Of a stretch of 64,000 nucleotides of DNA, positions 32,518-43,050 are shown piece by piece; position 1 is the first letter of the stretch; each line of letters starts with the position of its first letter. The stretch is from Terana coerulea (Eukaryota > Basidiomycota > Agaricomycetes > Polyporales > Phanerochaetaceae): the NCBI GenBank assembly GCA_024811115.1, contig JAKOGH010000743.1:186001-250000 (forward strand), written 5' to 3'. The translations under genes were made by a program, and so were the position numbers. The notes below the pieces were generated by a model. The model saw nothing but the letters and a program-made list of their open reading frames with translations. It ran no database searches and had not been told where the DNA came from.

Positions 32518-34940
32518 TTATACGAATTTACAGTTGACCAGTATTTTTATGGTGTTATTACAGGAAGTTAAACTGGCAGGAAAGCGGAAGCATACGATAT
32601 AAGGGGGGATTACTGGGTGGGTGGTATGACGGATGGGTGGTAGAGAATTAATGGCAAGAGAAAGGAGAACGAAGAGATAACGAGCAAAACTGGGAGGAAT
32701 GCAAGGAGGACAATGCATGGAAGAGAGGTGGCAGAGATAAACGGATTGTTGTGAGTGTATGACGTATGACGAGTTTTGAAATGTTTTTGCGAGGCGTATC
32801 GGTCTTTTCTTGTGTTTTTGGTGTTCTTGTCTTAGTCGATGATCATCCGCTTGCCCAGGAGTCAGCTTCTTGACCTCCATCATCCGCGCCCGCCCAACGT
32901 TCACCACCTCGAACGCCGCGGCGCACATACTGCCCATGCTCTCCATGCTGTCGTCCGGGTCAGAGTATTGCGCGGACTCGGTGTATGCGACAGAGAAATC
33001 GTGATGTGGGTCCTCGGGTGCGACGACGTCCCGGGGAATGTCGAGGACGCGCTCGGCGCGTCCCGTCAGGCCAGGAGCGGCGTACTCGAACCATGGGTAT
33101 GCGGGCGCGCCCTCGCCGCTCGCGATCTGCGCGTGTGGCGCCTTCGAGATGTACTTGAGTGTCGTGCCCCAGAAAAGCTGCGCCCGCCGCCAGTGCGTGT
33201 CGACCTTCTGGCCGATGGTGTCCCAGTCGCAGGTCTTGAAGTACGGGTGCGCCTTGATCTCCGCGATCGTGATACGCGTGCTGTCGTTCTTGTCGAGCAT
33301 CTTGCGCAGCAAGTCTGCAGCGGAGGAGCCCAGGCGGCTGGGAATCTTGAGACCGCCGTGCATAGTGTGCTGCAGCATCGTGTACCCATCCATGCGGTCG
33401 GTGATGCCGAATGGATACTGTGAAAGAACGAGTGAGAACACATCATTGATAAGCATGGCTGAAGGACGTACATATCCACAGAGGAGGATGTAGAGAATGA
33501 CACCCATGGAGAAGATGTCGGACTCGTAAGAGTAGTACGGCTTGGCCATGATCTCGGGCGCGACGTATCCGGGTGTGCCGACCTTCTCGGCAGTGATGTC
33601 GCGCGTTTCGTCACCCGGGACGTCCGCGATGGTCTCAACCGCAAGGAACGCGGACCAGAAGGGGATCTGCTCCCAAGGGCGCTCATCGGAGGGGACGTCG
33701 AACGCCTTGGAGAGACCGAAGTCGGCGAGACGAATGTGACCGTTCTCGTCGATGAGGATGTTCTCCAGTTTGAGGTCACGGTGCATGATGCGGCGGCTGT
33801 GGAGGTCCTCAACGGCGAGCACCTGTCAAAGCGGTCAGCTTCATGTTCGTACTGACCATAACTGAAAGAGTACTCACCAGCTCAGCGAACACCTCGCGAA
33901 TTATGTTATGCGCCAGCGCGCCACCCTTGGTCACTCTATGGCGCAAGTCGCCGCCAGCAGCGAAAGGCTAGTGTATCTGTCAGCCAAAGAGCCCGAGTGT
34001 GAAGGACATGAAACGCACCATGAGAATGTAAAAGTTATCTGAGTCGTCGAAGCTGCCCTCGACACCCATCGCCCACTTGCTCCCTGCCAGCTGCCGTCCG
34101 ATGCGCTGCTCCTCGAAAAACTTAGGATACATGGCGAGGGGAAGATCGTCCTTGTCGATGACCTTCAGTGCCAAGTACTTGTCCGTGATTCGGTCCTTGA
34201 CGAGGTAAACCGAGCCGAATCCACCTTGACCGAGGGGCTTGATGACCTCAAAGTCATCAATGTGTAGGACGCGGGCTGGTTGGCTGACTGCGGCCGGCAC
34301 ATTGGGAAGAGGTGACTGGATAGCTTCGAGTGTATCCTCAGGACCGGCTGACTTGAGGGCAACATCGACCACAAGTGGTTCGTCACAGGTGTTTGGCTTC
34401 TCAATGCTGGATGAGGATAGGACACGGGGGGAGTTCACGAGCGTCGACTCAGTAGGGCGGGACTGGCGCAGCCAGTGGTGCCCGAAAGAAGGGTACCGAT
34501 GCCGGAGGAAGTGTTGATGTGGTAGAAGGCGCCGCCAGAGGAGTTACAGAAGGTCTAAGGCAGGTCAGCAAAGGTACGCAAGCTACGAGAGATGGAGCAC
34601 GTACATGGAGGGGTTTAGAGTGGACTCCCATCGCTACACCCTTCTCCCATTGCGATCGCCTCGAAGACGGCCCGCATGTCCTCCAATAATTGCCTCTCGA
34701 GCTCTTGTGGCGAGACCCCCAGGGTCTAGTGAGACATGTGAGCATCTTGCCAGGCATGCAGACGAGAGCAGCTACTGACTACGGTAACATTCCTCTCGGC
34801 TTCTTCAAGAGGCGGCTTTTGGGACACATCAGTACAAAGGCTGACAGTAGATGACTAACTGCACTGACCTGAGGCGCCTCGACAGCCTTCTTCTTAGAAA
34901 ACGTGCTATTGACGTTGGCAATAAAGTTCCTGAACCCCAT
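32518..34940 (-). CDS. Ser/Thr protein kinase, right copy of duplicated pair
   Basis: Same architecture as the left copy (LGQGGFGSVYLVKD, HRDLKLENILI, ADFGLSKAF, GTPGYVAPEI). Start ATG ends at 34940. The C-terminal segment that is shifted in the left copy is open here (HAQIASGEGAPAYPWFEYAA). This copy instead has one extra base at about 32855 (KKLTPG then QADDHR instead of KRMIID), so the frame passes the normal stop (32832-32834) and runs to 32518. Residue differences from the left copy are conservative and few (for example VPGDETRD for VPDDETRD). The core kinase motifs are intact, so activity is plausible despite the altered tail. The exon near 34,440-34,520 is frame-ambiguous here too. Confidence 0.78.
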
Positions 34941-35073
34941 AGTGGCCGCCGGCGGTGTCGTGAGGATCGTAAGGGTCGTGAAGGTCGTAAAGGTCGTAAC
35001 AAGTCGTACCAGCCGAAAGAAGATGGAAGAGAAAGAAGAGAGAGAGAAACGAGAGCTTCAGGTCGCGGAGAGA

Positions 35074-35083
35074 GTTTTTATAC
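35074..35083 (-). promoter_or_regulatory. TATA box of right kinase copy
   Basis: Minus-strand tataaaaact, about 135-140 nt before the ATG, followed by CT-rich sequence. A stronger TATA match than in the left copy. Confidence 0.5.
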
Positions 35084-35094
35084 CTCTCTGGATC

Positions 35095-35450
35095 CGTTGC
35101 GGAGCACGGAAGGCTGACTGCCTCTCGAGCAACGGATCGGCGAGAAGCAGAGTGTCAGGACAGTCATCCACCCAAATCAATATCAAAATAGACCATAGAT
35201 CGGTCGTGCCCGCCTCATAGGGCTGACTGCGTCGTTCGCCCCTGCCAGCCTCTTCGTGACGTCTGGGAGCTTTCGAAGGGCTGGGTTCCCAGCTGAAGCA
35301 GCTATGTTTACAGAGCTGAGAATGAATGCAGTAATAGCAGAAGAGGAGATAAAAGAACCAATTATATTAATCTCACGTGCAACATACTAGAAAAGGGAGA
35401 AGGTGTGAGAGCTGATATTAGACGCCCCGTTGCGGTACACACCATGTACT
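35095..35450. other. Intergenic flank beyond right arm
   Basis: Kinase promoter sequence not shared with the left arm, apart from patches (gcagtcagcc, gaggc-ggcacg), then ATP11 3' flank. No gene seen. Confidence 0.4.
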
Positions 35451-36815
35451 CTACGCTGATAGATTCGAGTGCTTCAGCAGGTCTTCCCACTTGAACTCTG
35501 TCGGATTTTCATGGAAGTTCCTCAGCAAGGCTTCCGTCTCTCCGTTACTGTCATTCCAGAGGTAGAACTTTTGCAAGGTCATGGCGAGTAACTGCGCGTC
35601 TTGCTGGTTCATCATGTACCGTCCGTCCCCGTCTGAGGCACCGACTCCGCTCGACGACGGCGTGATCTCGCCACGGAGTAGCACGATACCATGGGATCGG
35701 GCGAAGTCAGTGTAGTTGGTCAAGACCACGTATGGTGTCGCGAACGAGTTACGCAGCTTGTACTCTTGGAGGGGTGTAAAGAGGACCGTCGACGTCTGCG
35801 GGTTGTCGGATGGCCGCGGCTTCTGGAGAAGGTCGGCGAGGGAACGCGGCTTTTCCGGCGAGCCATGAAAGCCCCATTCCATGAAGTAGAATTCATAAGC
35901 GCGTTGGTCCTCTGACGGAGCTTCAGCCAGCTGGGCCGCGTCCCTGGGCACGGGAACCACGAAGCTTGAGTACTTGGAAGCAATGCCCGCCATCTTCTCG
36001 TATGTTTCCACGGGGACGACTGCACAAAGATATCCTCGGCCGGTGCCACCGGAACGCGACGCGTGGTAAGAGCGCCATAGCAGTGAGATTTGCTCGGCGG
36101 TATGGGGGGTTTCCACGAGTTTGTCTACGTTGAGGATAGTTGAGAGTGGCTGTATGCGTATATATTAGCGCTATATGTGGCAGTAGTGCGCATGTTGCCA
36201 CATACTTTCACGGGTGAGCTATCCTTGCGTATTGGGGGAGGAGTCCCTGCAGGTGAGGTGGAAGCCTTTCCTTGCGAAGTGCTGCCAAACACAGCATTAT
36301 TTGATTGAAACGGAAGCGAAGTAGCTTGCTCCTTGCGCTTTGCCTTCTCCTGCTCCTTTAACTGCTCACGCAGTAATTTCGACGGTGGTGCCCTCTCTAA
36401 ACCGAGATTGAGGAGACATGGCTGGGTGAAACAAGGCGCATGGGAGACAACTCACTCATCAGCCCTTTTGGTTTAGTTTCTCCGCGTATTTTGAAGCATA
36501 GTCAACCCTCTGTGAGGGTATGGAGGTCCTCCTGCCATCGACATGAGGTGCTGAACGGTAGAGTAGGCCTGCCGTGCCGACCATGTCAGCCTGATAGCAG
36601 TTCGAGCCGAATGCCTTAGTAGCAACGACATTTTTCAAGTCCTGACTCGGGGTATCGTCGAATTGTGCAGTCTTCGTCTTGCAGCCGGAAAGGCGGATGA
36701 GGGAAGAAAGCAAGGGGCTAATTGGCTCAAGCGCCCACGCAGGACGCGACGAGAACGCGCTTGGAGCCAACGCCGAGGTGTCCGGTGAAAGTCCGCATGA
36801 AATAGTAGAGTACAT
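35451..36815 (-). CDS. ATP11: F1-ATPase assembly factor Atp11 (ATPAF1)
   Basis: Mitochondrial matrix chaperone that binds the F1 beta subunit during ATP synthase assembly. Family signatures in the last exon: ISLLWRSYHASR, LCAVVPVETYEKM, EFYFMEWGFHG, VLFTPLQEYKLR, LTNYTDFARSHGIVLLRGEI, LLRNFHENPTEFKWEDLL. The N-terminus from the ATG ending at 36815 is hydroxylated and Arg-containing like a presequence, followed by RVDYASKYAEKL, the usual start of the conserved helix, and KLLREQLKEQEKAKRK. A one-base frame break sits at an AAAA run near 36465-36470, directly before the intron that ends at about 36400. Otherwise complete. Confidence 0.88.
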
Positions 36816-36906
36816 TTACAAAATCGCTAAATAAATACAGAGCAATGGATCCAATATAGCAACCAAAACGTGAAGCATGTGCGGAGTGTCCTGAGCGAAT
36901 GACCAT

Positions 36907-37711
36907 TTACTGCGTCTTTCCCGATGCCTTCTTCTTGTCGACCTTGGTAGCAAGACGAATGGCGTTACTAATGTCCGTGCCGAACCGGTACAGAATGAGA
37001 CTCGGCACAACCAACCAGAGACTGCGTGTAGGGTGAGGACGGTCCATAACGAAGTAGTGTCATTACTCACCCGTTGGGGATTATCCAGTACACAAACAGA
37101 GTCTTGAAGTCGTTGTGTCCAATTGAGCAGAACCCGCAATAATACTCGTTCAACCAGTAGAGGAAAGTCTTTGACAGGGTCATAGTGATGCTCGCGAAGC
37201 CCAAAAGAGGCGCGACCGGGGACGCTTTGACGTGCACGAGGTACAAATACGCGATGTTCAGAACATTCTCCACGACGTTCATGAACGCTGGTACAACATG
37301 TTAACACTCGGGATTTGACAATATTGGACGGCCTTACATTGAGCATTCGTGAAGCCTTCATTGTTCTCAAGTGCTCGAAGGCCGTACACCTGTTGATCGC
37401 GTGAGAACGGGTGTGAAACGCGCCGGCAATGAGGACACACGTACATAGTCGATGTCCTGGTACAAAGAGTATGGCGACCAGATCCAATGCAGGTCACCGC
37501 CTCGCATCGAGCGCGGCCTGTGCTCAAAAGTGAACAAAACGAACATCACAGAACGTATATTGGACGTACCTCATGAAACAGTACCCCGCATCCCAGAATA
37601 TGACGGGGATTGTGATGATGAACCTGCGAGACTGTCAGCTTTACTATGCCGCAGAGGCCGGGTATAGCAGCGCACCAGAGGGATACCCAGAAGGGGGTTT
37701 TGCTCGCCATC
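36907..37711 (-). CDS. Multi-pass membrane protein, EXPERA-like fungal family
   Basis: Conserved fungal membrane protein of unproven function, possibly EXPERA/sterol-isomerase related. Exons joined by good splice sites read IPVIFWDAGYCFM, RPRSMRGGDLHWIWSPY, YGLRALENNEGFTNAQS, FMNVVENVLNIAYLYLVH, ASITMTLSKTFLYWLNEYY, FKTLFVYWIIPNG and LWLVVPSLILYRFG, with a Lys-rich end (KVDKKKASGKTQ). Introns are at about 37517-37568, 37392-37446, 37287-37336 and 37023-37067. The 5' exon is unclear: an ATG ending at 37711 (MASKTPFW) may splice at gtatcc, but the phase is off by one base. It may instead be continuous with the coding segment immediately upstream. Confidence 0.55.
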
Positions 37712-38386
37712 TCGCTCGAGGTTGGTGGTGGTGGGAAGGAAGTGGTTGCCAGTCCCACCGTGTTCTCAGCCCACTCTGAGCCGTGGGAACTGCCCGTGTC
37801 TTCTGGCAGAGACGCGCCAATCCCTTCGTCCTCGCTCTCAACGACCTCCTCCTGCCCTCGCTGTTCCTGCTCGTGGTGTTCGTGTGTTGAATACTGGGCC
37901 TCTCTCTCGAGCCTCTCGCGAAAATTCGAGCTCCATATCTCCCCATGCGCCGAAACTCCTCGTCGAACCCAGTGCTTCGTGAAAGACGGATCATCTTGGA
38001 TAGGTGAATGCTGTGGGTCCTGAAACTTGGCAGAGTGGCTGGCAGAGAATAGCATCATGTTCGCATCGATGATGAACGAGGTGGTTGCTAGGGGTGTAGT
38101 GGTCGAAGTTGAACATGCTCGTGAACGGAAAGGATGGCCAAAGGATGAATCCCACGAGGCCGCTTGCAGGCGCGTCTGGCGAGCTCTCCACCACCTCGCT
38201 CAACGTCCTCGTCAAGTTGCATACCGTGAGCTCTTCATGCAGCTCGTTGTGGGGCTTGTTTGTTTTACCTTTTCTCGGTTTAATTGTTGAAGCAGACTTT
38301 GCGGTATTTGCGACGATTGATAGACGGCGCATGATACCGATTGTCGCCCCCGCCTTGAGGCTATCGGTACCATGACTAGTCTTCAC
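37712..38386 (-). CDS. Acidic, low-complexity coding segment; separate gene or upstream exons
   Basis: Open minus-strand frames: SFTKHWVRRGVSAHGEIW, REAQYSTHEHHEQEQRG and EEVVESEDEGIGAS (37546-38058), preceded by a segment with MRRLSIVANTAKSAS and LWPSFPFTSMFNF (to 38386). Composition looks coding (amphipathic, then acidic). The frame runs straight into the MASKTPFW start of the EXPERA-like gene, so it may be its N-terminal part. No family recognised. Confidence 0.3.
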
Positions 38387-40076
38387 TTGCTCCGCGCTGG
38401 ACCGAAATGCTGAACAAAACCACAGTATAACCAGATGTCGCTGATCGACCAGCTGTCGGTAACACTACGTGCGTGAGGTGCCAATTCTCGAGGTTCCGGT
38501 ATACTCTTAAGCTTCAAGTTATGGGCAGAGCGCTCCGTTACTCCGTGTGCTCTATATCCTCACTGTATACCAGGCTGATCAGCTGAGGAAGGCTTGGTGC
38601 TGCTCCTCATGTATAGATGTCAGGCACACAGTGATATATTCAAACATGTCGGGCATACCACAGGTGGGATCAAGGTATGTTCGGTGCGCATCCTCAAACT
38701 GCATATATTCGACGGTGGCTGATTCACATTGTCGCAGAGCATCTACAGGTGCACCAACGTACTACGTTTCTAGTCTAATGTGGTTTGAATAAATTACGTC
38801 ACATTGACCGAGATGTGGCAAGGTTGTTCTTCTACACAACGTTCGCCACTCCGCATGCACCTGGTCGGCGACATCTGCTATATGTTCTAGAGTCTTCTAG
38901 AGTCTCCTACAGCCCCGATAGTAGCGGTGGAGATGGACACGAACGGTGCCGCTGTCGAACCCGGTTGCCGGTTTCTCATACTTACTCTGTTCATCTTGTT
39001 TCACGGAGGCCACACTGGAGACGCCGATCATCTGTACAGGACCGCCACAATGGCCATCTTTATCTTGCCGTCATCCTCGGTGTTAACTTCGCTGAATCGG
39101 AGAACAGTATCCCGGGAATCTCCTGACAAGTGGTACCCCCTTCCGCCTCCTCGCACCGAGCCTCCGTGTACTCTTGAAGTGTCATGTGCGTCCGCATCCT
39201 GGTCTTCTGACTATTTTGTAGTGCTTGATTTTCCGAGGCATAGGTTCTCGCCAAGGATGAGCGTCCCGGTGGGCAGGTCCTGCGTGGGTCATTCCGTAAC
39301 ACATGCAAGACCTTGAGGTCAGCCTACGCGGAGTAACCTCCTGCTGATCTGAACCGCATGTCAATCACTTCTCGGCCGGGCGGAGCACTGATTCGTACGT
39401 GTCCCCCGAATTTTATACCCACATTCCGGTTTGGAGAGGCTCAGGACGGAGTGTTGTGCTCGATGTCTCTCCAGCCAAGACGTGGGCGCTTGATCTTCCA
39501 TGTGATCGAGCGGAGAGCACGCTCCCCGCCTTCGTATTTCCTCCGAGTGCGCCGCATGCCGGATTAGCGTTGTAGCATTTTGCGACTTCTAGCGAAGGGC
39601 CAGGTGCTCGCAGCGCCCGCGATCAGACCAAATGCCCCTCAATTTGCTAAACTGCCGTATTCTTGAAGACCAGAGCAATTTGATGGCGTGCGGAAACACG
39701 CATGGCTCCTCCATTTATGCATGGCAACCCCCACACCAGGCCTGGGCTAGGCACCACAGGAATGCGAACACCTCCACGGATGATCTTCATGCTTGAAGGA
39801 TCTTGTGTCGTCGGTGCACCCGCGACCGGAATCCGTATGGTTCGAAACATCTCATTGGCCGGCTGCGACCATCTGCTGCTGATATCTAATTTTCTCGCTC
39901 TAGGTTACGCTGCAAAGCTGCATTTAAACCCTACTCGGTCTTAGCCCCATGACAAGAAGAGGTTGTCTGGTTCGGGTTTGTCGACGAGCATAAAGAGGCG
40001 GGCGCACCGTCTGGACTCCCCAGTCAGCCAGCCAGCCTCTCCCTGCTCATCCTCACGCCCTCCTACTTTGCCCAAC
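38387..40076. other. Gene-poor 1.7-kb stretch
   Basis: Several short ORFs (38785-39126, 38927-39316, 39358-39567) without domain, intron logic or composition support. The end is the GH16 promoter; a cagtcagccagccagcc block at about 40021 precedes the ATG by about 40 nt. Confidence 0.45.
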
Positions 40077-41453
40077 ATGCGCACCGCCGCTATCGCCTCT
40101 CTCGTCGTTTCTGCTCTTGTCCCGAGCGCGTACGCAGCCACTTACCACCTATCCGACAACTGGGTCGGCGCTTCCTTCCTCAGTGCCTTCACTCATGAAG
40201 CTATTGCGGATCCCACTCATGGACGAGTGTAAGTACAAGCAGATGTTCTCGAGATGACCAAGGCTGACGACGTTGTAGAAACTACGTTAACCAAGCGACC
40301 GCGGTCGCAAAGAACCTTACGTTTGCCAGTGGCAACACTCTTATTCTTCGAGCGGACCACACCACGACGCTGAGCGCCAGTGGTCCCGGACGGAACAGTG
40401 TCCGTATCCGCAGCGTAAAGACCTACACCACCCATGTTTCAGTGTAATGTCCCTTACCCGTGGATTTCCATGTTGCATTTCTGACCAACACCGCTAACAG
40501 TTTCGATGTTCGCCACATACCACAAGGTTGTGGCACCTGGCCCGCCGCCTGGGAGACTGACGAAGGCGACTGGCCCAACGGAGGCGAAGTGGACATCGTA
40601 AGTCCGCACGCTCCACCACCTTCCGCGAGACTGACGGAGCTGCGCTGGCTTATCTTGCCTCCACCCTGCCCTTTTCCAGTGCGTATTTCTCTCGATCTCC
40701 ACGCGCGAAGATCAGCTACTAACTCCGGGCGTCTAGGATCGAAGGCGTTAACGACCAGGGCCCGAACGCGATGACCCTCCACACCGGCGCGAACTGCGCG
40801 ATGCCGGCGTCGCGCGCGCAGACGGGCACGCCGACGCAGAACAACTGCGACGTGAACACGGACGGCAACTCGGGCTGCGGCGTGCAGGCCCCGACCGCGA
40901 ACAGCTACGGGCCCTCGTTCAACGCGAACAAGGGCGGCTGGTATGCGATGGAGCGCACCCAGAGCTTTATCAAAGTCTGGTTCTTCCCGCGCAGCTCGGG
41001 CGGCCCGTCCGACCTGACGACGGGTGCATCCTCGATCAACACCGACGCCTGGGTCAGTCGCCACCCGCGTGCCGTTACGAATATACAATTGCTGATCATA
41101 TGCGTCTGCACCACAGGGCACGCCCACGGCATTCTTCCCCAACACCTCATGCGACATTGCGTCGCACTTCGACGCGAACAACATCATCATCAACTTGTCC
41201 TTGTGTATGTCATTTTGCCTTCTCCATTTGACTGATTCTTACTAAGTGCGTTCGGGCAGGCGGAGATTGGGCCGGCCAGGCTGCTATCTACAACGGTGCC
41301 GGGTGCTCTGGCAGCTGCGTCGGTTAGTGCATGGTACATTCACGTGTCTCAGACCAACTGACCTTCGCCTTCTTTGCAGACAACGTCAACAACAACCCAA
41401 GTGCCTTCGTGAACGCTTACTGGGACATTGCCGCCGTGCGGGTATACCAGTAA
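40077..41453 (+). CDS. Secreted glycoside hydrolase family 16 endo-beta-1,3(4)-glucanase
   Basis: Endoglucanase acting on fungal cell-wall or environmental beta-glucans. The signal peptide [20 protein letters not shown] is followed by [16 protein letters not shown], the catalytic region NGGEVDI-x-EG (nucleophile Glu, Asp, acid/base Glu), [32 protein letters not shown] and the end [14 protein letters not shown]. At least five introns. The intron inside the catalytic motif (about 40600-40736, ending ctaac...gtctag) leaves the frame one base off when joined as GACATC to G-ATCGAAGG, so there is a local base error or an unusual splice. No carbohydrate-binding module or GPI signal. Confidence 0.88.
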
Positions 41454-42133
41454 TCCGCTTACGACAGCGCCAGAAAAGAGGATTATATACTCGGGCCAGT
41501 CAGAACTGCCCTCACATCGACCTGGCTGCTACCTCAAGTTTCAAGATTTAGGTTGATGACGCATGTGGCTGGATTCTAATCTCCTCGTGTTGTACCAGTA
41601 TGGATAACGTTGTCATGACCACTTGTGTTTGGTATGCTTTTACTTTTGCTGTATCAAATAGTGCTTGCTACATACACGCATTGCCAAAAATAACGGATGA
41701 CGTTCACGCACAAAGTCCAGACCGCCGTTGCGCAAACCTCGTCTGGGCTCCCGGTAGCCGGAAGGTTGCATTGCATACTGTCCATTGTCCAAGAGAGTAT
41801 GCTTTGTTCACCATACCCGCCTATACTCGTGACCAGCCTACGTGGTAAGAGGAGGAGGGATGTACCACTGACGGGAGAGTCACCGACGGTACGCGGCCCT
41901 CGTCACTATTTCGTGCCAGGGCGGCTGGTTCGAGCCTATTATCCGCCTTGCACAGCGTCGTAAACATCTCTTGTACTGATCGGATGAACTGATGTGCATA
42001 CGATTCTGAGCATGGATAAGACACGTCCGGGCATCAAGTACTGCGACAGGCCTGAGAAGCCAGGGGAAAGCTAAGCATGCCACTGTGAATGTGCTGCTGT
42101 CATTATAGGTATGCAATTCTGCCAAAGTGTCAA
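41454..42133. other. Intergenic upstream of tRNA
   Basis: No gene supported; only short ORFs. Confidence 0.4.
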
Positions 42134-42217
42134 AGGCACTATAGTGTAGTGGTTATCACTCAGGATTTTGACGTGAATCGATTTCCTGGAACCCAGGTTC
42201 GAACCCTGGTAGCGCCT
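42134..42217 (+). tRNA. tRNA-Gln (UUG) with an 11-nt intron
   Basis: Acceptor AGGCACT (42134-42140) pairs with AGCGCCT (42211-42217), with one A-C mismatch. The D-arm is gtagtggttatcac, the anticodon stem CAGGA/TCCTG (42161-42165/42184-42188), and the T-arm CCAGG-TTCGAAC-CCTGG. The loop TTTTGA gives anticodon TTG at 42168-42170, decoding CAA. Between position 37 and position 38 lies an 11-nt intron (42172-42182), the canonical place for nuclear tRNA introns. The A box (tagtgtagtgg) and B box (ggttcgaaccc) are internal. Confidence 0.93.
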
Positions 42218-42220
42218 CTA

Positions 42221-42225
42221 TTTTT
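42221..42225 (+). terminator. RNA polymerase III terminator of tRNA-Gln
   Basis: TTTTT run three bases after the tRNA 3' end. Confidence 0.8.
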
Positions 42226-43050
42226 AGTTCGCAACACAGTTGTGCAAGTAATCAAATTTTACATTTATACATGTTGTCCGCTCACTTCTGTATTCCGTGC
42301 GGCGTGGATGCATGTCGGACAGACGACGTACTTGCGTTTTGCAGGTTAGGAGGTCAAGAGCATCGCCCTCTCAGTGATCACGACACGATTTGTTTCAATA
42401 CTAGCGCCGGGTAGCTCAAATACTTGTCAAGTTCCCGAGGGCATCTCTTCCTCGCGCCTAGAGCCTACATCCTTTCTGTCCGATGTCTTCGGCACACACA
42501 TCTTTCCGTATTTTCCACGCATCCGTGATCCCTGGGAATGAGTTCGCAATGATTGAAGGCCTGACAAGCTCTGGCAAGCTTCTTGATTGACTGATTACAA
42601 TGCGTCCATGATGAAACGCGTGCCCGTGGGCTTTGTTGCTTTCCGAACATGCATAGTGAGTGCGCTATGCCCTGCGTCGTTAGTTGAAAGAGTACGCTAA
42701 AGTAACTCTGCGATACATGGTTTGACTAGTGCACGCGGCTCGGAATCACCAGTGGCAAGCCTGTGCATCTGCCGGACGTCAAGTGTGGCGCGTAGTGGCA
42801 GTTGCGCTTGATGTTGGCCTGCACCGACGTCTCGATGCTGCTGGCTCGAATCCTGTGCCCGTGAGTCTCGAATAAGCGTGTTCCGAGCCTGTTGAACAGT
42901 TGCCAGGGATTTCCCTCCCGACGCTTCCCTCTCCCCGGCCTCTCGGTTTATGCTCTCTCTTCTCCTCAGCTTGGTCGCTTGCTGCTTTTTGGTATTATTA
43001 TTCTCCATCCTTGCACCCTCGTGCAGGACTTATACCCCTTTTCCGTCTCC
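42226..43050. other. Intergenic
   Basis: No supported gene. A CT-rich stretch (ctctccccggcctctcgg, about 42920-42970) precedes the next start and is probably its core promoter. Confidence 0.4.

Larger units (their letters stand above)
30785..35020 (-). repeat. Right arm of 4.2-kb inverted duplication
   Basis: Reverse complement of 12,760-16,990. It begins about 15 bp before the membrane-gene ATG and ends inside the kinase promoter, just past the cttctttcggctgg block. It carries its own small indels (see the kinase). The 5' UTR has a few extra copies of an aaggtcgt/acgacctt motif relative to the left arm. Confidence 0.9.

Noticed and set aside
38785..39316. Small secreted protein genes between the EXPERA-like and GH16 genes
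   Set aside because: No signal peptide, no Cys pattern, and overlapping frames of equal length suggest chance.
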